A stretch of DNA of 64,000 bases from Clostridium simiarum. GTDB taxonomy: Bacteria > Bacillota > Clostridia > Clostridiales > Clostridiaceae. The position numbers and the translations under genes were made by a program. The notes under the pieces are model-generated. The model was not told the DNA's origin and ran no database searches. It saw only the letters and a list, made by a program, of their open reading frames with translations. Below, piece after piece: positions 54,239-63,232 of this stretch. The DNA lies in contig NZ_JAHLQL010000002.1 in NCBI RefSeq assembly GCF_018919175.1, positions 62,001 to 126,000 of the forward strand. Reading direction: 5' to 3'. The first letter of the stretch is position 1, and every line of letters starts with the position of its first letter.

Positions 54239-54297
54239 AAAATTTTAACATTTAAAGTAATAATAATACATTAATTAAAAATAATGGAGGGATATTT

Positions 54298-54669
54298 ATG
54301 AGAGAGGAAGTATTAAGAGTTTTAAAAATGGTTGAAGAGGGAAAGATTACTTCAGAAAAGGCTTCAGAATTAATAGAGGCTTTAAACAAATCAGTAGAAC
54401 CTAAAGAGGTTTCTAAGATAAATTTCAGTGATGAAAAAATGTTAAAGGTAAAGGTTTTATCAGGGGAAGAAGACAAGGTAAATATTCAACTTCCAGTAAA
54501 TTTCATAAAGGCTGTAATTGGTTCTTGTAAAAAGGTTCCTTTAAATATAGAGGGGATGGAAAATGTGGATGTAGATATGTTGCTAAGTGCTATAGATAAC
54601 GGGTTAACAGGAAAGATAGTGGACGTAAAAAGCTCTAAGGGAGATATTGTGGAAATAGTTATAGAATAA
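54298..54669 (+). CDS. SHOCT-like small protein with beta-rich C-terminal domain
   Basis: 123 residues. The N-terminal helix pair (EEVLRVLKMVEEGKITSEKA followed by SELIEAL) is the SHOCT-like motif seen in YvlB-type proteins; the C-terminal about 75 residues (MLKVKVLSGEEDKVNIQLPV ... IVDVKSSKGDIVEIVIE) form a small domain duplicated in the next gene. GGAGGG precedes the ATG. No membrane helix. Function unknown. Confidence 0.75.
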   Translation: MREEVLRVLKMVEEGKITSEKASELIEALNKSVEPKEVSKINFSDEKMLKVKVLSGEEDKVNIQLPVNFIKAVIGSCKKVPLNIEGMENVDVDMLLSAIDNGLTGKIVDVKSSKGDIVEIVIE

Positions 54670-54682
54670 TAGTTAAGACTTA

Positions 54683-54723
54683 GGTTATGTTTTAATAAGT
54701 TTAAATATTATTAAAACATAACC
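54683..54723 (+). terminator. Strong hairpin between the SHOCT-like gene and its paralogue
   Basis: A 16-bp perfect stem (54683-54698 with 54708-54723) with a 9-nt loop is followed by a T-rich stretch. It looks like a terminator or an attenuator that lowers expression of the downstream paralogue. Confidence 0.7.
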
Positions 54724-54779
54724 CACATTATTATTTTTAAAGAACCTGTGAATATCGATGTTTTAGAGAGGTGTTTTAT

Positions 54780-55034
54780 TTGATAATTATTATTAAGGCT
54801 GAAGGAAGAAAATTCAAAATACCTTTACCAACTAGACTTTTAACTTCAAAGTTTGTACTTAGAATTATAAAAAGGGAATGTATTAAAAATATGGATGAAG
54901 ATCAAATGAAATACTTAGAGGTTATAGATTTTGATAGTATTTCTCATAGTATGCGTTTACTCAGAAAATATAAAGGGTTAAAGATAGTAGATATAAAGTC
55001 TAAAGATGGAGAAGCGGTTGAAATAATAGTATAA
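54780..55034 (+). CDS. Small paralogue of the preceding protein's C-terminal domain
   Basis: 84 residues from TTG 54780 with GAGAGGTG at 54766-54773; the in-frame GTG at 54771 overlaps the binding site. It reads MIIIIKAEGRKFKIPLPTRL ... IVDIKSKDGEAVEIIV, paralleling the C-terminal 75 residues of the previous gene (KVKVLSGEEDKVNIQLPV ... IVDVKSSKGDIVEIVIE). The SHOCT-like helices are absent. So one gene supplies helix-plus-domain and this one the domain alone. Confidence 0.75.
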   Translation: MIIIIKAEGRKFKIPLPTRLLTSKFVLRIIKRECIKNMDEDQMKYLEVIDFDSISHSMRLLRKYKGLKIVDIKSKDGEAVEIIV

Positions 55035-55045
55035 ACAGAATTCTT

Positions 55046-55078
55046 GGTTTCAGAGGGACTTTTAACTCTCTCTGAACC
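55046..55078 (+). terminator. Hairpin after the small paralogue
   Basis: GGTTTCAGAG (55046-55055) pairs with CTCTGAACC (55070-55078) with one bulged T. No clean T-run follows, so termination is probable but not sure. Confidence 0.5.
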
Positions 55079-55210
55079 TAGAAGTCGTTATTTTGTGATG
55101 TAAACACTCTTTATTCTCAATTAAGGGTATATCCAAATCTATGAAGATGAGGTTACTTTAAAAGAGTATTAGAGAGTAGCTATGGGATAGATTTTATGGG
55201 AGGGATTTAT

Positions 55211-56209
55211 ATGGAAAGGGCTGTAGAGGTTAAAAACTTAAAGAAATATTTTATAAGTAGAAAAAAGAAATTATTTAAGACTATAGATAAAAAAGAATTT
55301 AGAGCTGTGGATGATATAAGTTTTGATATTTATAAAGGAGAGGTTTTTGGATTTTTGGGACCAAATGGAGCAGGAAAAACCACAACTATAAAGATGATAA
55401 CAGGACTTTTAAGACCTACATCAGGCTATGTTAAGGTTATGGAAAAAGATGTAGATAAAAATCAAATGGAGGCTTTAAAAAACCTAGGAACGGTGCTTGC
55501 TGGAGATAGAAGTGTGTATTGGAAATTAACAGGAAGAGAAAATTTGGAGTATTTTGCTTCACTTTATGGTTGTAACAGTAAAGAAGCTAAAGAGAGAACT
55601 TCTAAGGTGTTAAAAAAGTTAGAACTTGAAGAAAAAGCAGATATTTTAGTGGAAAAATTCTCTACTGGTATGAAACAAAAGGTAGCTTTAGGTAAAGCAC
55701 TTATTTCAGAGGCACCAGTGCTTCTTTTAGACGAGCCTACCTTAGGACTTGATCCTCAATCTGCATTAAATCTTAGGGAAATCATTTTAAATCTTAAAAA
55801 TGAGGGAAAAACAGTATTGCTCACTACTCACTATATGGAGGAAGCGGATTTTCTTTGCGATAGAATAGCCATAATAGATGGTGGTAAAATCATAGCACTA
55901 GACACTCCAGAAAATTTAAAAAAGAGTATAAATAAAGTTAAACTTATAAAAATAGAAGTTAATAATATTAATGATGGAGTTATAAGTGATATTGAAAAAA
56001 TAGATAAGATAGAAACTGTATTAAGTGAATACGATAGTGAAAAAAGAGCTTATGAACTAACTATTCATCATAGTAATGGAGAAGAAATAATACAACCAAT
56101 ATTAGATATATTATCTTATAATAAATCTAGCATAAAAAATATAAAAGTAGTAGAGCCATCTCTAGAAGACGTATTTATAAGCCTTACCGGTAAAAGCTTA
56201 AGGGAGTAG
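55211..56209 (+). CDS. ABC exporter ATP-binding protein (ABC-2 type)
   Basis: 332 residues from the ATG at 55211 (MERAVEVKNLKKYF) with GGGAGGG at 55199-55205. Walker A is GPNGAGKTT, signature FSTGMKQKVALGKAL, and Walker B PVLLLDEPTLGLDP. The C-terminal 90 residues form a DrrA/NatA-like extension. With two downstream permeases it forms an exporter, likely for a drug, lipid or peptide; substrate unknown. DUF2089-type genes just upstream may regulate it. Confidence 0.92.
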   Translation: MERAVEVKNLKKYFISRKKKLFKTIDKKEFRAVDDISFDIYKGEVFGFLGPNGAGKTTTIKMITGLLRPTSGYVKVMEKDVDKNQMEALKNLGTVLAGDRSVYWKLTGRENLEYFASLYGCNSKEAKERTSKVLKKLELEEKADILVEKFSTGMKQKVALGKALISEAPVLLLDEPTLGLDPQSALNLREIILNLKNEGKTVLLTTHYMEEADFLCDRIAIIDGGKIIALDTPENLKKSINKVKLIKIEVNNINDGVISDIEKIDKIETVLSEYDSEKRAYELTIHHSNGEEIIQPILDILSYNKSSIKNIKVVEPSLEDVFISLTGKSLRE

Positions 56210-56222
56210 AGGGGGGATATAT

Positions 56223-57047
56223 ATGCATAGAATAAGAACCATAATGGCAGTAGCAAAAAAGGAGCTAATTCAATTTATAAGATATCCCACTTGGATAATA
56301 GGCTTAACGATTTGGCCTTTAATATTTCCACTAATGTATATTTTAACAGGTATAGCTATGGCAGGTCCTGGAGGTGCTGGCACAGAGGCTTTTAGTAAAG
56401 TTTCGGGAACCAATGATTTTAATAGTTTTATAGTTATAGGCGTAATGATATGGATGTGGGTAAACTCTGTAATGTGGAGTTTTGGAACTTCTCTTAGGGA
56501 TGAACAAACTAGAGGAACCTTAGAATCTAATTGGCTTTGTCCTATAAATAGATTTGATATGTTAATAGGAGGGGCTATAGTGTCTATAGTTCTTGGTTTT
56601 TTCATTGTAGCTGTGAGTATCATTGAATATAAATTTATATATGGAATTAAATTTACGGGAAATATTTTTCAGTGGATTATTATATTTTTAACTCTCATAC
56701 CTGGAGTTTATGGATTTGGAACTGTTTTTGCAAGTTTAGTGCTATGGGCTAAGGAAACTGGTGCAGCAGTTCAACTGGTTAGAGGTATAATAATGATATT
56801 TTGTGGTATAAGTTTTCCTATAATGCTTATGCCAGAATGGATGCAGGGCATAGCAAAGATTTTACCCTTTACTTTTGGTATATCTGCAGCTAGAAAGGTT
56901 ATGATAGAAAACCTAGGGATACTTGGAGCTGGGAAGGATATATTAGCCTGTTTATTTATAGGGTTTATATACCTAATAATAGCAAGGGTATGCTTTATGG
57001 CTGTAGAGAAAAAAGTTAGAGACTCAGGCTCTCTAGAAAGGTTTTAA
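56223..57047 (+). CDS. ABC-2 type permease, first subunit
   Basis: 274 residues, about six membrane segments. An ABC-2 permease pattern (MAVAKKELIQFIRYPTWIIG; VNSVMWSFGTSLRDEQTRGT; ESNWLCPINRFDMLIG; MPEWMQGIAKILPFTFGISA). It starts 13 bp after the ATPase gene with GGGGGG upstream. It pairs with the next gene, which repeats the RQG-type loop (TRGTLESNW versus RQGVLESNW). Confidence 0.88.
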   Translation: MHRIRTIMAVAKKELIQFIRYPTWIIGLTIWPLIFPLMYILTGIAMAGPGGAGTEAFSKVSGTNDFNSFIVIGVMIWMWVNSVMWSFGTSLRDEQTRGTLESNWLCPINRFDMLIGGAIVSIVLGFFIVAVSIIEYKFIYGIKFTGNIFQWIIIFLTLIPGVYGFGTVFASLVLWAKETGAAVQLVRGIIMIFCGISFPIMLMPEWMQGIAKILPFTFGISAARKVMIENLGILGAGKDILACLFIGFIYLIIARVCFMAVEKKVRDSGSLERF

Positions 57048-57060
57048 AGGGGGGAGATTT

Positions 57061-57888
57061 ATGACTATTAAAGAGAATTTTAATATTTTAAGAGCTAGAT
57101 TTATAATATCTGCAAAGATATATTTTAGATATCCTTTAAACTTTATACTAACCTTATTTGATCCAATAATATGGCTTAGTCCTTTTTATTTTATGTCAAA
57201 AGCCTTTGAAGTTGGAGGGAAAATATCAGGTTTTGAAAGTTATACTGGTAACTCAGATTTTGTAGGATTCATGGTTATAGGATATATGATGTCATCTTAT
57301 ATGGGGGTTGCCATGTGGTCAATAGGATTTTCTTTAAAGGAAGAAATGAGACAAGGGGTATTAGAATCTAATTGGAGTACTCCAGCTAATAGAATACTTT
57401 TAGTGGTAAGTCAAAGTATTTTTAGGTTTTTTATAACCACTTTAGAAATAATAATTACAGGAGTTACCTGCCACTTTGCTTTTGGTTTTAATATAACACC
57501 AGATATATTGAAGGCAGTAACTATATTAATACCGGGAATAATATCCTTAATTGGGATAGGACTTATTGTTTCTTCCTTTGTCCTTATAACTAAGGAGGCA
57601 AATACTATAATTGATATATCCAATGGGTTCATATCAGCCTTTTCAGGTTCCTACTTCCCTATAAATATTTTACCTAGGGCTTTAATGATGATAAGCTTTA
57701 TAATTCCTGTAACCTATTTAAATGATAGTATAAGAGGTGTGTTAATTGGACAAAGTACTTTTTTACCTCTTAAGTATGAATTTATAATACTAATAGGTTT
57801 TACCATAATAAGTATAATTGTTGGTGGATTTATATTCAATAAGATTGAAAAGAAATGTAGAGAACTTGGCTTATTATCAGGTCATTAA
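57061..57888 (+). CDS. ABC-2 type permease, second subunit
   Basis: 275 residues with about six membrane segments and clear homology in layout to the preceding permease (SIGFSLKEEMRQGVLESNW, then NGFISAFSGSYFPINILPRA). The two would form a heterodimeric channel with the ATPase. Follows by 13 bp with GGGGGGAG. Last gene of the exporter unit. Confidence 0.88.
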   Translation: MTIKENFNILRARFIISAKIYFRYPLNFILTLFDPIIWLSPFYFMSKAFEVGGKISGFESYTGNSDFVGFMVIGYMMSSYMGVAMWSIGFSLKEEMRQGVLESNWSTPANRILLVVSQSIFRFFITTLEIIITGVTCHFAFGFNITPDILKAVTILIPGIISLIGIGLIVSSFVLITKEANTIIDISNGFISAFSGSYFPINILPRALMMISFIIPVTYLNDSIRGVLIGQSTFLPLKYEFIILIGFTIISIIVGGFIFNKIEKKCRELGLLSGH

Positions 57889-57909
57889 AATAGAAAGATA
57901 ATAATTTAA

Positions 57910-57942
57910 AAGCTACGCCTTTAAAAGAGCGTAGCTTAATTT
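57910..57942 (+). terminator. Intrinsic terminator after the ABC exporter
   Basis: AAGCTACGC (57910-57918) pairs with GCGTAGCTT (57929-57937), followed by AATTT. The T-run is short. Confidence 0.75.
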
Positions 57943-58075
57943 CATATTAAATGTTTAAGATGAAAATATATTTAAGAACTAATAGTAACAATTTGTTTAT
58001 TGTTTAAATTCTTCTCCTATTATATAATAGTAGTGTTATAAATGAAAAAATTAACTGTTAAAGCGAGGGAAACCT

Positions 58076-59422
58076 ATGAGTAGAATGTTTGGAACCGATG
58101 GAGTAAGAGGAATAGCAAATGAAGATCTGACAGCTGAATTAGCATATAATTTAGGAAGAGCAGGAGCTTATGTTCTTACAGAAGGCACCCATAAACCAAG
58201 AATATTAGTAGGTATGGATACTAGAATATCTGGAGATATGTTAGAGTCTTCACTAGTAGCAGGAATATTATCCGTAGGAGCAGAAGCTGTCTGTATAGGA
58301 GTAGTACCAACGCCAGCTATAGCATACTTAACAAGAAAATACGGAGCAGACGCAGGAATTATGATATCTGCTTCTCACAATCCAGTAGAATATAATGGAA
58401 TAAAGTTTTTTGATAATAAGGGATATAAGCTATCTGACGAATTAGAAGATAGCATACAAGGCACTATAGAAAATAATTTTCAGGGTGTGCCAACACCTGT
58501 AGGTGGAGATTTAGGAAGAAGAGTAGTTGAAGAGGAAGCTCTAGAAGACTATATTGAATTCGCTAAATCCACTATAGAGGTAGATTTTAAAGGTATGAAG
58601 ATAGCTCTAGATTGTGCTAATGGTTCTGCGTATAAAGCAGCAGTAGATACATTCAGAGAATTAGGGGCAGAAGTTGTAGTTATTAACAACGATCCAGATG
58701 GTATAAACATAAATAAAAATTGTGGGTCAACCCATCCAGAAGAACTTATGGATTATGTTGTTAGAAAAAACTGTGATTTAGGTCTTGCCTTTGATGGAGA
58801 TGCAGATAGATGCTTAGCCGTAGATGAAAAAGGTAACCTTATAAATGGAGATTTTATAATGGCTATCTGTGCACGAAGCTTAAAAAATCAAAATAGATTA
58901 AAGGATAATGTACTAGTAACAACTGTAATGAGCAACCTAGGATTAGATATTGCACTAGAAAAAGAAGGTATAAAATCTGTTAAAACTAAAGTTGGAGACA
59001 GGTATGTCCTAGAGGAAATGCTAAAAGAAGGTTATAAACTTGGAGGAGAGCAGTCAGGTCATGTTATATTCTTAGACTATAACACTACAGGAGATGGAAT
59101 AGTTACAGGAATTCAATTAGCCGCTGTAGTTAAAAAAAGTGGAAAAACTTTATCCGAATTAGCAAAGATTATGAGGGAGTTACCACAGGTTTTAGTTAAT
59201 GCAAAAATACCAAATGATAAAAAGGATATTCATGAAAAGGATGAAGAGATAATCGAAGTTATAAAAGATATAGAAAAATCTCTCCATGGTTGTGGACGAG
59301 TTCTTATAAGACCATCTGGAACAGAACCTTTAGTAAGAGTTATGCTTGAAGGAGAAAATCAGGAAGAAATAGATAAGATGGCACATGAACTTGCAAAATT
59401 AATTGAGAAGAAAGCAAATTAA
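58076..59422 (+). CDS. glmM: Phosphoglucosamine mutase
   Basis: 448 residues. It converts glucosamine-6-phosphate to glucosamine-1-phosphate for UDP-GlcNAc and wall synthesis. The catalytic serine is S100 in [13 protein letters not shown]; the metal loop is FDGDADRC; the sugar loop [10 protein letters not shown] and the phosphate loop [12 protein letters not shown] are intact. It is usually in an operon with cdaA-cdaR; here 15 kb of fermentation and exporter genes lie between. No glmS (aminotransferase) ribozyme follows. Confidence 0.97.
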   Translation: MSRMFGTDGVRGIANEDLTAELAYNLGRAGAYVLTEGTHKPRILVGMDTRISGDMLESSLVAGILSVGAEAVCIGVVPTPAIAYLTRKYGADAGIMISASHNPVEYNGIKFFDNKGYKLSDELEDSIQGTIENNFQGVPTPVGGDLGRRVVEEEALEDYIEFAKSTIEVDFKGMKIALDCANGSAYKAAVDTFRELGAEVVVINNDPDGININKNCGSTHPEELMDYVVRKNCDLGLAFDGDADRCLAVDEKGNLINGDFIMAICARSLKNQNRLKDNVLVTTVMSNLGLDIALEKEGIKSVKTKVGDRYVLEEMLKEGYKLGGEQSGHVIFLDYNTTGDGIVTGIQLAAVVKKSGKTLSELAKIMRELPQVLVNAKIPNDKKDIHEKDEEIIEVIKDIEKSLHGCGRVLIRPSGTEPLVRVMLEGENQEEIDKMAHELAKLIEKKAN

Positions 59423-59447
59423 ATAAAGAAAGATAAAATTTAACTAG

Positions 59448-59495
59448 GGACAGTTCATTAATATTTAGATTAATGAACTGTCCTCTTTATTTTAA
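59448..59495 (+). terminator. Intrinsic terminator after glmM
   Basis: A 15-bp perfect stem (59448-59462 with 59469-59483) with a 6-nt loop and a following pyrimidine/T-rich run. It may also stop minus-strand transcription from the bacteriocin operon. Confidence 0.9.
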
Positions 59496-59598
59496 TTTTA
59501 AGCTATATTTTAGGTCAATATTAAAAAATTATACTTTGATAAAGCTCTTTCAAAGGAAGTTCATCTTTACAACTTCAGATTATAAAGAAACTATTGTT

Positions 59599-60243
59599 TT
59601 AGTTATTATAAATATTAATAATTCTATGACACTGACTAGCAACATACCTATCATGAGTTACTAATACTATAGTTTTTCCCTCTTTGTTTAGTGTTTTTAA
59701 TAAATCTAGAACCACATCTCTATTCTTTTCATCTAGAGATCCTGTTGGTTCATCTGCTAATATTATTTTGCTTGGTTTTAGCATTATTCTTGCCATAGCC
59801 ACTCTTTGTTGCTCTCCGCCACTTAATTCATATATTTTACGTTTCTCATAACCATTAAGACCTACATGTTTTAGGGTTTCACTGATACTAAGTTCTTTTT
59901 CCTTTTTGCTTCCCTTTACATATTTACAGCCTAATTTCAAATTATACTCTACAGTTTCTTCATCTACCAGTGCGAAGTTTTGAAAAAGATAACTTATTTT
60001 TTCCCTTAATATTTTATTAGCACCAGAACTATTTGGATAAGGGCTACTCTCTCCATCTATAATAAGTTCTCCATCATCAAACTCTTCAAGTAAACCTATA
60101 ATGTTTAATAAGGTGCTTTTTCCACAGCCACTGTCACCCATTAGTGCTATGAAATCACCACTTTCCACTTTTAATGAGAAATCTTTTAGTATGGTTTTTT
60201 CTCCATACTTTTTAGTAATCTTATTTAATTCAATTAATGACAT
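59599..60243 (-). CDS. ABC ATPase of the lactococcin-972-type locus
   Basis: 214 residues, MacB/LolD-like. Walker A is MGDSGCGKST, signature LSGGEQQRVAMARI and Walker B IILADEPTGSLD. It begins 3 bp after the DUF1430 membrane gene. In the lactococcin 972 locus the bacteriocin gene is followed by a membrane protein and an ABC ATPase, the same order as here, and the pair is thought to give immunity or export. No truncation. Confidence 0.9.
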   Translation of the reverse strand: MSLIELNKITKKYGEKTILKDFSLKVESGDFIALMGDSGCGKSTLLNIIGLLEEFDDGELIIDGESSPYPNSSGANKILREKISYLFQNFALVDEETVEYNLKLGCKYVKGSKKEKELSISETLKHVGLNGYEKRKIYELSGGEQQRVAMARIMLKPSKIILADEPTGSLDEKNRDVVLDLLKTLNKEGKTIVLVTHDRYVASQCHRIINIYNN

Positions 60244-60246
60244 AGC

Positions 60247-62427
60247 TTAGCCTCCTTTTGTAATTCTAAGGATGTTTCGTCTCTCAGTTAATCTAATGAA
60301 TACTAAGGAAATAATAAGTTCTGCAGTGAAGAAAATAAGTGTTATCCATAAAACTTCATAGGATCTCATTATTAATGAAGAAACAGTTAATATTATAAGA
60401 AAGCTTATAAATTCTATTAAAAACCATCCCTTATATTTATCAATTGTCTTATAACCATGAAACCTTTGTATAGCTAGTCTAACCTTGTGTTGTTCAAAGT
60501 AGTTATATATGTTTTGCACTGTAATTATCATAATAATTAATATTAATATTATGATAATTACAGTTAAAAATCTAATTTCTCTTTTTATTTCTAAAATCTC
60601 TTCTTTAACATTATCGTAAACACTAGATATTGGGAAACTGTATATGCTCATATCATAGTAATCCTTTACCTTATCTAGGATGCTTGCCCCTGGATTAGAT
60701 ATATCATCAACTTTAAATTTAAAAGGGCTACCGTTATATCCAAGTAATTTATAATAATCAATTAAGCTTCCGTTTGATTCAGTTATAACCACAGCTACAG
60801 GGTCTGTAACACAATTTCCATTGCTGGGATTTATATCTAGCCTATAAGAAAAAAAGTTTTGTCCTTCACTAGTCCATATTATTTTAATATTAGGATCCAG
60901 ATATTCTTGTGCTACCTTTGAATTATCACCATCCTCCTTGTCGGAATGAGATTTACCTTTGTTACTTCTGTTAGATTCATAATATTTTTTTATGCCATCT
61001 TCAATTGACTTATAGTTTTTGGGGACTAATAATATTAATGCTGTTTCAGATTCATCAATACTTACTATCTGATCATTTTCGTCATAAATAGTATGTTTAT
61101 TTAAATAATTAGGGTTTATATTTATTGATAGCGGTCCTTCATTCACATCACTATGTTTTAAATTAAGTTCATACACATCTGGAGCATAACTCTGGAAATT
61201 TGCATATATAGCACCTTTTTTGTTGAAATACAAGAATAGTTCTTTCTCCTTTTGCATTTGCTCTACAGAATAATCATCATTAATAGTTTTACCTTTTGTT
61301 ATTAATGATGTAACTATTGCATATTCCTTTGTACTCTCCCAAGTTTCATAGGAACTCGAATATCTAGATTGAACAATTTTATAGCTTTTATATACACTTA
61401 CAGATAATAATACTAAAGATATAGATAATGAAATCTTTATAAAGATATTGAAACACACTATAGACTTTACTGGGCGCTTATTTTTTAACATATTTGATAT
61501 AGAAATTCTCTTTACATATAAGAAGGGCAGGGATATTACTATAAAGGTAAATACAATCATTAAAATGTAAACTTTAAGTAGATTAATTATAAACGATATA
61601 AATAAACTACTATATATTTTAAAATTAACAAAAATAAGAATAAAGGTTGTAATACACATAACAATAAATTCTATGCTGATTATAGGTAATATACCTTTAA
61701 TCCATATATCTTTTTTACTATACCCAAGCATTTTTTCAATTCCTATTTTTTTATAGGAATTTAATAGATCATAAACTACCAACATAATTAAAACAAAAAA
61801 ACAAATCACCACCATGATCTTAAATACAGGTGCTGAATTCATTGTGCCTGAATTACCTAGTAATATTTGAACATATAGATTTTCTTTCTCTAAATCCTTT
61901 ACAAATTTACTGAAATCTGTTGGGTCTTTCAGTTGAATAATAAGATTTTTATTAAAAAAGTTATCATCTAGATTATTTTTAATTGTTCTAATCTCAAAGT
62001 TATTATTTCCTACAAAATCTTCTATTTGTCCTATTTGATTACTATCATCAAGATTTTCAGTAGACAAAAATTTATCTGACTCGTTTTCCGAAACAGCTAA
62101 AAACCGTCCATTACTTAATCTAATATTTTTAAAAAAATCAGGGTTAGTTACATATATATATTTTGTATGAACAGATTTTCCAGGTTTTGTTGAAGTTTCA
62201 CTACAATATAGATTTCCATTATACTTATTTAAGTACAGTTTTAATATTTCATAAATATCTTCTGCACTTTCCCCTGAATGTGAAATAACAATCTTATTAC
62301 TTTTGTTTGTTTCTCCTATATTTATCATTTCAGAATACCTGCTGTGTTTTTCCTCATAAAATAAAGAGTTAAATGTGAATATAGTTATGAAAAGGAAAAT
62401 AAAGCCTAAAAAAATTTTCTTTTTCAT
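60247..62427 (-). CDS. DUF1430 bacteriocin-associated integral membrane protein
   Basis: 726 residues. One N-terminal helix (5-22), an extracytoplasmic domain to about 200, a block of four helices (about 203-345), a second outer domain of about 260 residues, and three C-terminal helices (VIIIILILIIMIITVQNIYN onward). This FtsX/MacB-like topology with duplicated outer parts matches the DUF1430 family found next to lactococcin-972-type bacteriocins. It partners the ABC ATPase, probably for immunity or bacteriocin release. Confidence 0.85.
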   Translation of the reverse strand: MKKKIFLGFIFLFITIFTFNSLFYEEKHSRYSEMINIGETNKSNKIVISHSGESAEDIYEILKLYLNKYNGNLYCSETSTKPGKSVHTKYIYVTNPDFFKNIRLSNGRFLAVSENESDKFLSTENLDDSNQIGQIEDFVGNNNFEIRTIKNNLDDNFFNKNLIIQLKDPTDFSKFVKDLEKENLYVQILLGNSGTMNSAPVFKIMVVICFFVLIMLVVYDLLNSYKKIGIEKMLGYSKKDIWIKGILPIISIEFIVMCITTFILIFVNFKIYSSLFISFIINLLKVYILMIVFTFIVISLPFLYVKRISISNMLKNKRPVKSIVCFNIFIKISLSISLVLLSVSVYKSYKIVQSRYSSSYETWESTKEYAIVTSLITKGKTINDDYSVEQMQKEKELFLYFNKKGAIYANFQSYAPDVYELNLKHSDVNEGPLSININPNYLNKHTIYDENDQIVSIDESETALILLVPKNYKSIEDGIKKYYESNRSNKGKSHSDKEDGDNSKVAQEYLDPNIKIIWTSEGQNFFSYRLDINPSNGNCVTDPVAVVITESNGSLIDYYKLLGYNGSPFKFKVDDISNPGASILDKVKDYYDMSIYSFPISSVYDNVKEEILEIKREIRFLTVIIIILILIIMIITVQNIYNYFEQHKVRLAIQRFHGYKTIDKYKGWFLIEFISFLIILTVSSLIMRSYEVLWITLIFFTAELIISLVFIRLTERRNILRITKGG

Positions 62428-62523
62428 TGTTACATCTCCCTATGTATATTAATAGATTTAGTTAATGTTTAAGAGTACCCTTTGGTAATCTGTGTAAAAT
62501 ATCTAAATCTTAAATTACAAATC

Positions 62524-62571
62524 TCTTTTAGTCGAGAGATGTATGAAATATATTCAAACACCTCTCAAAAG
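62524..62571 (-). other. Hairpin between the bacteriocin and membrane-protein genes
   Basis: On the minus-strand RNA, GAGAGGTGT (62566-62558) pairs with ACATCTCTC (62542-62534) with one G-U pair, and flanking AAAAG/CTTTT extend it. No U-tract. It may attenuate or stabilise so that the small secreted peptide is made in excess over its immunity/export proteins. A small ATAAAC-TCATG-GTTTAT hairpin lies at 62574-62590. Confidence 0.45.
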
Positions 62572-62602
62572 ACATAAACTCATGGTTTATTAAATTTTTG
62601 AA

Positions 62603-62926
62603 TTAATCATGACCGTAATAAGAGTTCCATTCACTTGGATTTTTCACATAACTAGTTCTTGCTTTAGCCCACTTTCCAGCAGGTGCATCAGTTCTATCTC
62701 TAAATTCTTGACCATCTGAATCTTTCATTATAGCTGTAGCGTGATGTTTTTGTTCACCACAATAAAAATGTGAATATTGTCTTGATTGATCCCAAGCCCA
62801 AGGTAATGGATTAGGTTCAGGACCAAAATTAAATTGATCACTACTGTGTGTAAAAGCTGCTACAACTGTCATAGTAGTAGCAATTAATAAACCTGTAACC
62901 AATGCGACCTTTTTTGTTTTTTTCAT
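62603..62926 (-). CDS. Lactococcin-972 family bacteriocin precursor
   Basis: 107 residues. A Sec-type signal peptide (MKKTKK, hydrophobic to about residue 23, cleavage near VVAA) leaves a mature peptide of about 83 residues. The C-terminal half (YSHFYCGEQKHHATAIM, then APAGKWAKA and WNSYY) matches the H-x-A-T ... AGKWAKA pattern of lactococcin 972, which binds lipid II and blocks septum formation. One lone cysteine, C56. GAGGGGGT precedes the ATG. Heads the operon with DUF1430 and ABC genes. Confidence 0.87.
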   Translation of the reverse strand: MKKTKKVALVTGLLIATTMTVVAAFTHSSDQFNFGPEPNPLPWAWDQSRQYSHFYCGEQKHHATAIMKDSDGQEFRDRTDAPAGKWAKARTSYVKNPSEWNSYYGHD

Positions 62927-62969
62927 CTTAATACCCCCTCTTTTTATTTGGTTTGTTAAGTTACATTAA

Positions 62970-63042
62970 TATTGCACTTATCAACCTTGGAAACCTAATA
63001 AGCATGATTAATGCTACGTCCCTAAAAAAGATAAGTGCAATA
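62970..63042 (-). promoter_or_regulatory. Two-tier inverted repeat in the bacteriocin leader
   Basis: A perfect 13-bp inverted repeat (62970-62982 with 63030-63042) encloses 47 bp that contain a second hairpin, AGCAT-GATTA-ATGCT at 63001-63015. It lies 44-116 bp upstream of the bacteriocin start. Either a structured 5' UTR or paired operator sites. Confidence 0.5.
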
Positions 63043-63131
63043 AAGAAAACTAAAATAAAGTTAAGTTAGACAAGATGACTAATTTAAAATATAAATTAGA
63101 AAAATATAACTAGTTAATCTTTTTATATTTG

Positions 63132-63183
63132 GACAAGCTTCCTTACATTTACAGTTTAACATTTACATATCAAGAAGCTTGTC
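63132..63183 (-). terminator. Long-loop inverted repeat downstream of the phosphatase gene
   Basis: GACAAGCTTC and its complement GAAGCTTGTC (63132-63141 with 63174-63183) flank a 32-nt loop holding the direct repeat TGTAAATGT twice on the minus strand. It starts 50 bp after the phosphatase stop. A terminator is likely, although no strong U-run follows. Confidence 0.45.
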
Positions 63184-63232
63184 ACAATATGTTACTTTAA
63201 AAAAGAATAAAAGGACATATTATACTAGATTA

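Larger units (their letters stand above)
62927..63232. other. Intergenic region upstream of the bacteriocin gene
   Basis: 306 bp, no gene. It holds a long-range 13-bp inverted repeat with a nested hairpin (62970-63042) and a 10-bp inverted repeat (63132-63183) just after the phosphatase stop. The bacteriocin promoter must be here; I see no convincing -35/-10 pair on the minus strand. Confidence 0.6.

Noticed and set aside
59423..59600. glmS ribozyme downstream of glmM
   Set aside because: The gap is only the terminator plus unstructured sequence, and no glucosamine synthase gene follows in the window.
59473..59664. 63-codon plus-strand ORF between glmM and the ABC ATPase gene
   Set aside because: Starts inside the glmM terminator, no ribosome binding site, Phe/Ile-rich low-complexity product, overlaps the ABC ATPase gene.
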